DNA of 14,498 nt from an uncultured Eubacteriales bacterium (GTDB taxonomy: Bacteria > Bacillota > Clostridia > Lachnospirales > Lachnospiraceae): the NCBI GenBank assembly GCA_949286775.1, contig CASEDW010000227.1, positions 1-14,498 of the forward strand, written 5' to 3'. Position 1 is the stretch's first letter. Each line of letters opens with the position of its first letter. Shown in pieces: positions 1 through 6,291 of the stretch. The position numbers and the translations under genes are program-made. The notes under the pieces are model-generated. The model saw only the letters and a program-made list of their open reading frames with translations, was not told the origin of the DNA and did no database searches.

Positions 1-1
1 A

Positions 2-181
2 ACATGGTCCCGTCGTTCCACTATTTTCCCTTCATTTGTGGGACATACAATAGCAGTTCATGACGGACATAAACATGTTCCTGTATATGTTACAGAAGAC
101 ATGGTAGGACATAAACTCGGTGAGTTCGTAGCTACAAGAACTTACAGAGGACACGGAAAAGACGAGAAGAAATCAAGATAA
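2..181 (+). CDS. rpsS: 30S ribosomal protein S19, 3' part only
   Basis: The reading frame is open from base 2 to a TAA at 179-181 and gives 59 residues, about two thirds of a normal S19 (about 93 aa); the 5' end lies outside the window. The visible part carries the family's conserved core: TWSRRS, then FVGHTIAVHDGHKHVPVYV, then the C-terminal GEFVATRTYRGHG. S19 sits in the head of the 30S subunit with S13, contacting 16S rRNA near the A site. The rplV ribosome binding site begins straight after its stop codon, as expected for the S10 operon order rplB-rpsS-rplV. The identification is firm; only the truncation by the window edge limits it. Confidence 0.97.
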   Translation, partial: TWSRRSTIFPSFVGHTIAVHDGHKHVPVYVTEDMVGHKLGEFVATRTYRGHGKDEKKSR

Positions 182-200
182 GGGAGAGGAGGAAAAATAA

Positions 201-587
201 ATGTCAAAAGGACACAGAAGTCAGATTAAAAGAGCTAGAAACGAACAGAAAGACACAAGACCTTCAGCAAAACTTTCCTTCGCGAGAATCCCGGTTCAGA
301 AAGCTTGCTTTGTTCTTGATGCCATTCGTGGTAAAGACGTTGAAACAGCTGTTGCAATTCTTGCATACAGCCCAAGATACGCTTCAAGCGTAATCAAAAA
401 ATTACTCGAGTCTGCGATTGCAAACGCAGAAAATAACAATGGCCTTAGCAAATCAAATCTTTATGTTGCAGAGTGCTACGCAAACAAAGCGCCTACAATG
501 AAGAGAATCCAGCCTAGAGCTCAGGGTAGAGCTTATAGAATTGAGAAACGCACAAGCCATATTACAGTTGTGTTGGATGAAAGATAA
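201..587 (+). CDS. rplV: 50S ribosomal protein L22
   Basis: L22 binds 23S rRNA and sends a long beta hairpin along the wall of the peptide exit tunnel. The product is 128 aa, longer than the usual ~110-115. The extra length is a basic N-terminal extension of roughly 20 residues (MSKGHRSQIKRARNEQKD) ahead of the core, which starts near residue 25. The conserved core motifs LDAIRGK, SAIANAENN and the hairpin segment PTMKRIQPRAQGRAYRIEKR followed by TSHITVVL are present. The usual RI-[AS]-PRKA segment reads RIPVQKA here. The ATG at 201 follows a long purine stretch with AGGAGG near 187-192, so this start is well supported. It is co-transcribed between rpsS and rpsC. Confidence 0.97.
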   Translation: MSKGHRSQIKRARNEQKDTRPSAKLSFARIPVQKACFVLDAIRGKDVETAVAILAYSPRYASSVIKKLLESAIANAENNNGLSKSNLYVAECYANKAPTMKRIQPRAQGRAYRIEKRTSHITVVLDER

Positions 588-598
588 GGAGGAGAACT

Positions 599-1255
599 AT
601 GGGTCAGAAAGTTAATCCACACGGATTAAGAGTTGGTGTTATCAAAGATTGGGATTCCAAATGGTATGCTGAAAAAGATTTCGCCGACTGCTTAGTAGAA
701 GATTATAAGATCAGAAACTTCCTCAAGAAGAGATTATACAGCGCCGGTGTTTCACGCATCGAAGTTGAAAGAGCTTCAGAGAAAGTTAAAGTTATTCTTT
801 ACACTGCAAAACCGGGCGTAGTTATCGGAAAAGGCGGTGCAGAGATCGAGAAAGTTAAAAACGAACTTGCTAAACTTATAAATAAAAAAGTATTCATCGA
901 CATCAAAGAAGTTAAAAGACCGGATCGTGATGCTCAGCTCGTTGCTGAAAACATCGCGCTTCAGCTTGAGAACCGTATTTCATTCCGCCGCGCTATGAAA
1001 TCAACAATGCAGCGTACAATGAGAGCGGGCGCTAAAGGAATCAAAACTTCTGTATCAGGACGTCTCGGTGGTGCAGATATGGCTCGTACAGAGTTCTACA
1101 GCGAGGGAAGAATTCCTCTTCAGACTCTTCGTGCTGATATCGACTATGGTTTTGCAGAGGCTGACACAACATATGGTAAAGTCGGCGTAAAAGCATGGGT
1201 ATATAACGGCGAGATTCTTCCAACCAAAGGAGCTAAGGAAGGGAGCGATAAATAA
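599..1255 (+). CDS. rpsC: 30S ribosomal protein S3
   Basis: S3 lies at the mRNA entry channel of the 30S subunit and helps the ribosome's mRNA helicase activity. The product is 218 aa, a normal length. It opens with the family signature MGQKVNPHGLRVGV. A type II KH RNA-binding domain is visible, with its GxxG loop GKGG at residues 77-80. The C-terminal domain contains SGRLGGADMARTE and the final strand VGVKAWVYNGEILP. The ATG at 599 overlaps the tail of an AAGGAGGAG ribosome binding site just after the rplV stop (11 nt between genes). Gene order rplV-rpsC-rplP is the standard one. No oddity is seen. Confidence 0.98.
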   Translation: MGQKVNPHGLRVGVIKDWDSKWYAEKDFADCLVEDYKIRNFLKKRLYSAGVSRIEVERASEKVKVILYTAKPGVVIGKGGAEIEKVKNELAKLINKKVFIDIKEVKRPDRDAQLVAENIALQLENRISFRRAMKSTMQRTMRAGAKGIKTSVSGRLGGADMARTEFYSEGRIPLQTLRADIDYGFAEADTTYGKVGVKAWVYNGEILPTKGAKEGSDK

Positions 1256-1257
1256 TT

Positions 1258-1695
1258 ATGTTAATGCCAAAGAGAGTTAAACATCGTAAACAGTTCCGCG
1301 GATCCATGAGAGGAAAAGCATTAAGAGGAAATAAAATTTCTTACGGTGAATTTGGTCTTGTGGCTCTTGAGCCATGCTGGATCAAATCAAACCAGATTGA
1401 GGCAGCCCGTGTTGCTATGACACGTAACGCTAAACGTGGCGGCCAGGTATGGATCAAAATTTTCCCGGACAAACCAGTAACAGCAAAACCTGCAGAGACA
1501 CGAATGGGTTCAGGAAAAGGTTCTACAGAGTACTGGGTAGCAGTAGTTAAACCAGGTCGCGTTATGTTCGAAATCGCTGGCGTACCTGAAGAAGTTGCTC
1601 GTGAGTCATTACGTCTCGCAATGCATAAGTTACCATGTAAATGTAAAGTAGTATCTCGTGCAGACTTAGAAGGCGGTGATAACAGTGAAGAGTAA
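1258..1695 (+). CDS. rplP: 50S ribosomal protein L16
   Basis: L16 organises the A-site side of the 50S subunit near the peptidyl transferase centre. The product is 145 aa, typical for the family. The start MLMPKRVKHRKQFRG matches the family's N terminus (MLxPKRxKxRK), which favours ATG 1258 over ATG 1264. Conserved stretches include GxFGLVALEPCWI, RGGQVWIKIFPDKP and KPGRVMFEI. The gene begins only two bases after the rpsC stop codon, with a GGGAG-like ribosome binding site inside the end of rpsC. Its last bases overlap the start of rpmC. L16 is the usual partner of S3 and L29 in this operon. Confidence 0.97.
   Translation: MLMPKRVKHRKQFRGSMRGKALRGNKISYGEFGLVALEPCWIKSNQIEAARVAMTRNAKRGGQVWIKIFPDKPVTAKPAETRMGSGKGSTEYWVAVVKPGRVMFEIAGVPEEVARESLRLAMHKLPCKCKVVSRADLEGGDNSEE
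1670..1687 (+). promoter_or_regulatory. Ribosome binding site deciding the rpmC start
   Basis: The sequence AAGGCGGTG at 1670-1678 differs by one base from the ideal AAGGAGGTG and sits 6 nt before GTG 1685. It lies within the last codons of rplP. This spacing supports GTG 1685 over the GTG at 1676, which is part of the binding site itself. Confidence 0.6.
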
Positions 1696-1888
1696 TAAAT
1701 ATATGGAAAACCTCATGACTAAATCAGCAGCTGAGCTTAATGAGGAGTTAACAGCAGCAAAAAAGGAACTCTTCAACCTGAGATTCCAGAATGCCACCAA
1801 TCAGCTTGACAATACGTCAAGAATCAAAGAGGTGCGCAAGAACATTGCTAGAATTTCAACTGTAATTGCACAGAAGGCTAACGCCTGA
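1685..1888 (+). CDS. rpmC: 50S ribosomal protein L29 (GTG start inside rplP)
   Basis: L29 is a small two-helix protein near the exit of the peptide tunnel, where it contacts L23. I place the start at GTG 1685, giving 67 aa beginning MKSNKYMENLMTKSAAELNE, which matches the family's usual length and its MKxNK-type N terminus. A more upstream GTG at 1676 would lie inside the ribosome binding site, and ATG 1703 would cut off the normal N terminus. The core KKELFNLRFQNATNQLDNTS and the RIKEVRKNIARI segment are diagnostic. The chosen start overlaps the rplP stop (1693-1695) by 11 nt, so translation is probably coupled to rplP. Confidence 0.93.
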   Translation: MKSNKYMENLMTKSAAELNEELTAAKKELFNLRFQNATNQLDNTSRIKEVRKNIARISTVIAQKANA

Positions 1889-1919
1889 GCACTGATTTGG
1901 TAAGTGAAAGGAGACAATC

Positions 1920-2177
1920 GTGGAAGAAAGAAATCTTAGAAAAACACGTGTCGGCAAAGTAGTAAGCGATAAAATGGACAAGACAATCGTTGTTGCTATC
2001 GAAGATCACGTAAAACATCCGCTTTACAAAAAAATTGTAAAGTCAACATATAAATTAAAAGCCCATGATGCTGAAAATGCTTGCCGTATCGGTGATACAG
2101 TAAAAGTCATGGAGACAAGACCATTATCAAAAGATAAAAGATGGCGTCTTGTAGAAATCATTGAAAGAGCTAAATAA
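1920..2177 (+). CDS. rpsQ: 30S ribosomal protein S17 (GTG start)
   Basis: S17 is an OB-fold protein that binds the 5' domain of 16S rRNA early in 30S assembly. The product is 85 aa, the usual length. Family signatures are LRKTRVGKVVSDKMDKTIVV, HPLYKKIV and the closing TRPLSKDKRWRLVEI. The start is GTG 1920, preceded by AAAGGAG at 1907-1913; no ATG lies close enough to offer a full-length alternative. Gene order rpmC-rpsQ-rplN is standard, and a 31-nt gap separates it from rpmC. Confidence 0.97.
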   Translation: MEERNLRKTRVGKVVSDKMDKTIVVAIEDHVKHPLYKKIVKSTYKLKAHDAENACRIGDTVKVMETRPLSKDKRWRLVEIIERAK

Positions 2178-2206
2178 TTAAGAGTGCTGAAGGAGGATAT
2201 ACCAGT

Positions 2207-2575
2207 ATGATCCAGCAGGAAAGTAGACTCAGAGTCGCTGATAATACCGGTGCTAAAGAAATTCTTTGCATTCGTGTAATGGGTGGCTCAACAAGAAGAT
2301 ATGCAAATATCGGAGACGTAATAGTTGCTACTGTTAAAGATGCAACACCAGGTGGCGTTGTTAAAAAAGGTGATGTAGTTAAAGCTGTTGTAGTTCGTAC
2401 AGTTAAAGGCGCTCGTCGTAAAGACGGATCTTACATCCGTTTCGATGAGAACGCGGCTGTTATCATCAAAGATGACAACACACCTAGAGGTACTCGTATT
2501 TTTGGACCAGTTGCGAGAGAGCTTCGTGAGAAACAGTTCATGAAAATCGTTTCACTCGCACCGGAAGTATTATAA
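2207..2575 (+). CDS. rplN: 50S ribosomal protein L14
   Basis: L14 sits at the subunit interface and forms a bridge to the 30S subunit with L19. The product is 122 aa, exactly the family length. It begins MIQQESRLRVADNTGAKE, a very strongly conserved start, and carries GDVIVATVKDATPGG, VVRTVKGARRKDGSYIRF and the C-terminal GTRIFGPVARELR. The ribosome binding site GAAGGAGG ends about 10 nt before ATG 2207. In most bacteria rplN is the first gene of the spc part of the cluster. Here only 29 nt separate it from rpsQ, with no promoter or terminator I can see, so S10 and spc are probably one unit. Confidence 0.98.
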   Translation: MIQQESRLRVADNTGAKEILCIRVMGGSTRRYANIGDVIVATVKDATPGGVVKKGDVVKAVVVRTVKGARRKDGSYIRFDENAAVIIKDDNTPRGTRIFGPVARELREKQFMKIVSLAPEVL

Positions 2576-2587
2576 TGGAGGACGGTC

Positions 2588-2896
2588 ATGTCAGTAAAGA
2601 TTAAAACAGGTGATATGGTCAAAATCATTGCCGGAAAAGATAAAGATAAAGAGGGAAAAGTTCTTTCAGTAGAGCCGAAGAAAAACCGCGTTATCGTTGA
2701 AGGCGTTAATATGATCACAAAACACACAAAACCAAGCGCTTCAAACCAGGCAGGCGGAATTGTGTCTAAAGAGGCTCCAATTGATCTTTCAAACGTAATG
2801 TACCTTCATAAAGGCCAGGCTACTCGTCTTGGATACAAGATTGAGGATGGCAAAAAGGTACGTGTCGCTAAGAAAACAGGCGAAGTAGTTGATTGA
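2588..2896 (+). CDS. rplX: 50S ribosomal protein L24
   Basis: L24 starts assembly of the 50S subunit by binding the 5' end of 23S rRNA, and also lies near the tunnel exit. The product is 102 aa, typical of bacterial L24. An N-terminal KOW motif is clear at about residues 6-33 (GDMVKIIAGKDKDKEGKV). It is followed by VEGVNMITKHTKPS and the GGIVSKEAPIDLSNVM segment conserved in the family. The ATG at 2588 follows TGGAGGACGGTC directly after rplN. The gene precedes rplE, as in nearly all bacteria. Confidence 0.97.
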   Translation: MSVKIKTGDMVKIIAGKDKDKEGKVLSVEPKKNRVIVEGVNMITKHTKPSASNQAGGIVSKEAPIDLSNVMYLHKGQATRLGYKIEDGKKVRVAKKTGEVVD

Positions 2897-2918
2897 GCAG
2901 GGAAGGAGACCAAATATC

Positions 2919-3458
2919 ATGAGTAGATATAAAGATTTATACAAGAATGAGATCGTTGACGCAATGATCAAAAAATTCGGATATAAAAACATAATGGAAG
3001 TTCCTAAGCTTGACAAGATCGTTGTTAACATGGGAGTTGGAGAAGCAAAAGACAATGCTAAAGTTCTTGATTCAGCAGTAGCTGATATGGAAAAGATCAC
3101 AGGTCAGAAAGTTGTCGTAACAAAAGCTAAAAAAGCCGTTGCAAACTTCAAGATCCGTGAAGGCATGGCTATCGGATGCAAAACAACTCTTCGTGGCGAG
3201 AAGATGTACGAGTTCGCTGATCGTCTGATCAACCTCGCTCTTCCTCGTGTACGTGACTTCCGTGGCGTTAATCCTAACGCTTTCGATGGCAGAGGAAACT
3301 ACTCTCTTGGTATCAAAGAGCAGCTTATTTTCCCTGAGATTGAATATGATAAAATCGACAAAGTTCGCGGAATGGATGTCATTTTCGTAACAACTGCTAA
3401 AACTGATGAAGAAGCACGTGAATTATTAAGATTATTCAACATGCCATTTGCTAAGTGA
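2919..3458 (+). CDS. rplE: 50S ribosomal protein L5
   Basis: L5 binds 5S rRNA and forms part of the central protuberance, bridging to S13. With the start at ATG 2919 the product is 179 aa (MSRYKDLYKNEIVDAM...), the family length. An in-frame start at 2889 would overlap rplX and add ten residues unlike the family. The AAGGAG site at 2903-2908 lies 10 nt before ATG 2919 and settles the choice. Conserved regions include KIVVNMGVGEA, TKAKKAVANFKIREG, LPRVRDFRG and GRGNYSLGIKEQLIFPEI. Its neighbours are rplX and the S14 gene. Confidence 0.97.
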   Translation: MSRYKDLYKNEIVDAMIKKFGYKNIMEVPKLDKIVVNMGVGEAKDNAKVLDSAVADMEKITGQKVVVTKAKKAVANFKIREGMAIGCKTTLRGEKMYEFADRLINLALPRVRDFRGVNPNAFDGRGNYSLGIKEQLIFPEIEYDKIDKVRGMDVIFVTTAKTDEEARELLRLFNMPFAK

Positions 3459-3477
3459 TTATTAGGAGGAAAAATTC

Positions 3478-3663
3478 ATGGCTAAGACAGCAATGAAAAT
3501 TAAACAGCAGCGCAAACCGAAATTCTCTACAAGAGAATACAGCCGCTGCAGAATTTGCGGACGTCCACATGCATATTTGAGAAAATATGGCATTTGCCGT
3601 ATATGTTTCCGTGAATTAGCATATAAAGGCCAGATCCCTGGTGTTAAGAAAGCCAGCTGGTAA
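3478..3663 (+). CDS. rpsZ: 30S ribosomal protein S14, zinc-binding short form
   Basis: S14 is in the 30S head near S3 and S10. At 61 aa this is the short type-Z form found in Gram-positives and thermophiles, not the ~100 aa form of enterobacteria. The zinc ribbon is intact: CRIC at the first knuckle (residues 24-27) and CRIC again at residues 40-43. This implies the cell needs zinc for this ribosomal protein; a zinc-free paralogue, if any, is not in the window. The C terminus IPGVKKASW is the conserved family end. ATG 3478 follows TTAGGAGGAAAAATTC. It is often annotated rpsN. Confidence 0.97.
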   Translation: MAKTAMKIKQQRKPKFSTREYSRCRICGRPHAYLRKYGICRICFRELAYKGQIPGVKKASW

Positions 3664-3686
3664 TTTTAGAAAGGAGGAAACACAAT

Positions 3687-4088
3687 ATGTCAATGAGCGA
3701 TCCAATCGCAGATATGCTTACAAGAATCCGTAACGCAAACGCTGCAAAACATGATTCAGTAGATGTTCCGGCATCTAAAATGAAAGTTGCTATCGCTGAT
3801 ATTCTTCTCAAAGAAGGATATATCGCAAAATATACAATTGAGGAAGCAGGCGCTTATAACAACATCCATATCACATTAAAATATGGTTCAAATAAAAACG
3901 AGAAGATCATCTCAGGTCTTAAGAGAATCTCTAAACCGGGTCTTCGTATTTATGTTAATAAAGAAGAGCTTCCTAAGGTTTTAGGCGGATTGGGAATTGC
4001 AATCCTTTCTACAAATCAGGGCGTAATTACTGATAAGGAAGCAAGAAAGCTCCAGGTTGGCGGCGAAGTTCTTGCTTACGTATGGTAA
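3687..4088 (+). CDS. rpsH: 30S ribosomal protein S8
   Basis: S8 binds the central domain of 16S rRNA and is a primary 30S assembly protein; in E. coli it also represses its own operon by binding the mRNA. The product is 133 aa, normal for the family. It starts MSMSDPIADMLTRIRNAN, a diagnostic N terminus, and ends with the conserved segment GLGIAILSTNQGVITDKEA followed by GGEVLAYVW. The AAAGGAGG site precedes ATG 3687. The gap to rplF (97 nt) is the longest within the ribosomal genes and contains a hairpin; whether S8 acts on it cannot be told from the sequence. Confidence 0.98.
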   Translation: MSMSDPIADMLTRIRNANAAKHDSVDVPASKMKVAIADILLKEGYIAKYTIEEAGAYNNIHITLKYGSNKNEKIISGLKRISKPGLRIYVNKEELPKVLGGLGIAILSTNQGVITDKEARKLQVGGEVLAYVW

Positions 4089-4132
4089 TTAAATCGGAAG
4101 AAAATATGTGAACACTTCCAGAACTGAAAACA

Positions 4133-4153
4133 GAGAAGGCCAAGGGCCTTCTC
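4133..4153 (+). other. Perfect hairpin between rpsH and rplF
   Basis: GAGAAGGCC at 4133-4141 and GGCCTTCTC at 4145-4153 form a perfect 9-bp stem with a 3-nt loop (AAG). The bases after it (CGAAAATTTAAG) are not a T run, so it is not a standard intrinsic terminator. A weaker 5-bp stem (GGAAG 4096-4100 with CTTCC 4115-4119) lies just upstream. Possible roles are an mRNA processing or stability signal or a pause site; these are inferences. Confidence 0.7.
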
Positions 4154-4185
4154 CGAAAATTTAAGTTAAATAGGAGGACAATTAT

Positions 4186-4725
4186 ATGTCACGTATCGGC
4201 AGATTACCAGTTGTAATTCCGGCTGGTGTAACTGTAGAAGTAAAAGAAGGAAATGACGTAACAGTTAAAGGACCTAAGGGAACGCTTAACAGAGTTCTTC
4301 CAGAGGAGATGACAATCAAAGTAGAAGACGGTCATGTTGTTGTAACAAGACCTAACGATCTTAAGAGAATGAAATCTCTTCACGGACTTACAAGAACTCT
4401 TATCCACAACATGGTAGTAGGCGTTAACGAGGGATACCAGAAAGTTCTTGAGGTTAACGGTGTTGGTTACCGTGCCGCTAAACAGGGCAAAAAATTAACT
4501 CTTAACCTTGGATACTCTCACCCGGTTGAAATGGATGATCCGGAAGGAATCGAATCAGTAGTAGAAGGAAACAAGATCACAGTTAAAGGTATCGACAAAG
4601 AAAAAGTCGGACAGTACGCAGCTGAGATCCGTGAGAAGAGAAGACCTGAGCCATATAAAGGCAAAGGTATCAAATATGCTGATGAAGTTATCCGTCGTAA
4701 AGTCGGCAAGACCGGTAAGAAATAA
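4186..4725 (+). CDS. rplF: 50S ribosomal protein L6
   Basis: L6 lies near the factor-binding site of the 50S subunit and contacts the sarcin-ricin loop region. The product is 179 aa, the family length, built from two similar alpha/beta domains. It opens MSRIGRLPVVIPAGV and has the conserved VKGPKGTL near residue 28. The second domain holds LTLNLGYSHPV and the strongly conserved segment RRPEPYKGKGIKY followed by GKTGKK at the end. ATG 4186 has an AGGAGG site at 4172-4177 with 8-nt spacing. It follows the hairpin-containing gap and leads into rplR. Confidence 0.97.
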   Translation: MSRIGRLPVVIPAGVTVEVKEGNDVTVKGPKGTLNRVLPEEMTIKVEDGHVVVTRPNDLKRMKSLHGLTRTLIHNMVVGVNEGYQKVLEVNGVGYRAAKQGKKLTLNLGYSHPVEMDDPEGIESVVEGNKITVKGIDKEKVGQYAAEIREKRRPEPYKGKGIKYADEVIRRKVGKTGKK

Positions 4726-4742
4726 TTAAGGAGAGTGTGGTT

Positions 4743-5111
4743 ATGATAAATAAAGTTTCAAGAGCTGAAGTTCGTCAGAAAAAACATAGAAGAATGCGCA
4801 ATCACATTTCCGGAACAGCAGCAAGACCACGTCTTGCGGTATTCCGCAGCAACATGCATATGTATGCACAGATCATCGATGATTCATGCGGAAAAACACT
4901 TGTTTCTGCTTCAACGACTCAGAAAGACGTAAAAGCTGAGCTTGAGAAGACAAATGATGTGAAAGCAGCAGCATATTTAGGAACAGTAATCGGTAAGAAA
5001 GCCGTTGAGGCCGGTATTACAGAGGTAGTTTTTGACCGTGGTGGATTTATTTACCAGGGCAAAATTCAGGCTTTAGCTGACGCAGCGCGTGAAGCCGGAT
5101 TGGTATTCTAA
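4743..5111 (+). CDS. rplR: 50S ribosomal protein L18
   Basis: L18 binds 5S rRNA together with L5 and anchors it to 23S rRNA. I start it at ATG 4743, giving 122 aa beginning MINKVSRAEVRQKKHRRMRN; the in-frame GTG at 4737 would be too close to the AAGGAGAG site at 4728-4735. The basic N-terminal region is followed by the family core SGTAARPRLAVFRSNMHMYA and QIIDD. Later come AAYLGTVIGKKA, the FDRGGFIYQGKIQALADAAR block and a GLVF C terminus. These are diagnostic. It is placed between rplF and rpsE as in most bacteria. Confidence 0.97.
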   Translation: MINKVSRAEVRQKKHRRMRNHISGTAARPRLAVFRSNMHMYAQIIDDSCGKTLVSASTTQKDVKAELEKTNDVKAAAYLGTVIGKKAVEAGITEVVFDRGGFIYQGKIQALADAAREAGLVF

Positions 5112-5129
5112 CAGAAAGGAGAAAGACAC

Positions 5130-5639
5130 ATGAGACATACAATCATTGATGCCAGCCAGTTAGAGCTGGAAGAAAAAGTTGTTTCCATCAAGAGAGTTAC
5201 AAAAGTTGTTAAAGGTGGACGTAACATGCGTTTTACTGCTTTGGTAGTTGTTGGAGACCGTAACGGCCATGTTGGCGCTGGTCTTGGTAAAGCTGCTGAA
5301 ATTCCTGAAGCTATCCGCAAAGGAAAAGAAGACGCTATTAAGAAACTTGTTACTGTAGCAAGAGATGCTAACAATAGTGTTACACATGATTTTATTGGAA
5401 AATTCGGAAGCGCGGAGGTGCTTCTTAAGAAAGCTCCAAAAGGTACAGGAGTTATTGCCGGAGGTCCGGCTCGTGCAGTCGTTGAGCTTGCAGGCATTAC
5501 AAACATCCGTACAAAGTCATTAGGTTCCAGAAATAAACAGAACGTTGTTCTTGCTACTATCGAAGGTCTTCGTCAGCTGAAAACTCCTGAAGAAGTTGCA
5601 AAACTCAGAGGAAAATCAGTAGAAGAGATCTACGCTTAA
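5130..5639 (+). CDS. rpsE: 30S ribosomal protein S5
   Basis: S5 helps maintain translational accuracy and lines the mRNA entry tunnel with S3 and S4. The product is 169 aa, normal. It has the N-terminal double-stranded-RNA-binding-like S5 domain, with EEKVVSIKRVTKVVKGGRNM and FTALVVVGDRNGHVGAGLGK, and the C-terminal domain with GTGVIAGGPARAVVELAGI and NIRTKSLGS. In spectinomycin-resistant bacteria changes occur in the loop near VVKGGRN; the loop here looks ordinary. ATG 5130 follows AGAAAGGAGAAAGACAC. The stop overlaps the purine run that serves rpmD. Confidence 0.97.
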   Translation: MRHTIIDASQLELEEKVVSIKRVTKVVKGGRNMRFTALVVVGDRNGHVGAGLGKAAEIPEAIRKGKEDAIKKLVTVARDANNSVTHDFIGKFGSAEVLLKKAPKGTGVIAGGPARAVVELAGITNIRTKSLGSRNKQNVVLATIEGLRQLKTPEEVAKLRGKSVEEIYA

Positions 5640-5652
5640 GGGGGAACTTAAA

Positions 5653-5832
5653 ATGGCAGATACAATTAAAATTACTTTAAAGAAATCTACAATCGGCTGT
5701 GTTCCTAAACATAAATTGATTGTAGAAGCTTTAGGACTCAGAAAAGTAAATCATACAGTTGAACAGCCTGACAACGCTGCAATTCGCGGCATGATCAAAC
5801 AGGTTTCATACCTGCTTAAGGTTGAAGAATAA
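5653..5832 (+). CDS. rpmD: 50S ribosomal protein L30 (59 aa)
   Basis: This short gene fills the gap between rpsE and rplO. It encodes 59 aa starting MADTIKITLKKSTIGCVPKH, which is the family's pattern: a beta strand with KITL-K-S-IG, then KHKLIVEALGLRKVNHTVEQ and a C-terminal helix (IRGMIKQVSYLLKVEE). Length agrees with the usual 58-60 aa. The AGGGGGA binding site at 5639-5645 overlaps the end of the rpsE stop codon and lies 7 nt before ATG 5653. L30 is a small 50S protein missing in some bacteria; its place between rpsE and rplO is standard. Confidence 0.96.
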   Translation: MADTIKITLKKSTIGCVPKHKLIVEALGLRKVNHTVEQPDNAAIRGMIKQVSYLLKVEE

Positions 5833-5850
5833 TCTATAGGAGGTAGAACA

Positions 5851-6291
5851 ATGGATTTATCAAATCTTAGCCCGGCGGCTGGTTCAAAACACAGCGATAA
5901 CTTCCGTAGAGGCCGTGGTCATGGATCAGGAAATGGTAAGACTGCAGGAAAAGGTCATAAAGGACAGAAAGCTCGTTCAGGAGCTCCAAGACCAGGTTTC
6001 GAAGGCGGTCAGATGCCTTTATACAGAAGACTCCCTAAGAGAGGATTCAAATGCAGAAATTCTAAAGAAATCGTAGCACTTAATGTATCTGAATTAAACA
6101 GATATGAGGATGGAACAGTTATCACAGTTGATTTCCTTGTAGAGAACGGCCATGTTGCAAATCCAAGAGATGGCGTAAAGATCCTTGGAAATGGTGAACT
6201 TACAAAGAAACTTACAGTGAAAGTGTCTGCCTTCAGCGAAAGTGCAAAAGCTAAAATCGAGGCAGCAGGTGGAACAGCCGAGGTGATCTAA
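5851..6291 (+). CDS. rplO: 50S ribosomal protein L15
   Basis: L15 is a late-assembling 50S protein with a long extended N-terminal arm threading into 23S rRNA. The product is 146 aa, typical. The glycine- and basic-rich arm is clear (RGRGHGSGNGKTAGKGHKGQ, then KARSG and RPGFEGGQMPLYRRLPKRGF). The globular C-terminal part ends with VKVSAFSESAKAKIEAAGG. ATG 5851 has AGGAGG at 5838-5843. The stop TAA at 6289-6291 overlaps the secY ATG by one base (TAATG), and a GAGGTGAT binding site for secY lies within its last codons. Confidence 0.97.
   Translation: MDLSNLSPAAGSKHSDNFRRGRGHGSGNGKTAGKGHKGQKARSGAPRPGFEGGQMPLYRRLPKRGFKCRNSKEIVALNVSELNRYEDGTVITVDFLVENGHVANPRDGVKILGNGELTKKLTVKVSAFSESAKAKIEAAGGTAEVI

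Noticed and set aside
4096..4111. Minimal start-stop unit ATGTGA after GGAAG in the rpsH-rplF gap
   Set aside because: The binding site is weak and such a six-base match is easily due to chance; no regulatory role can be supported.
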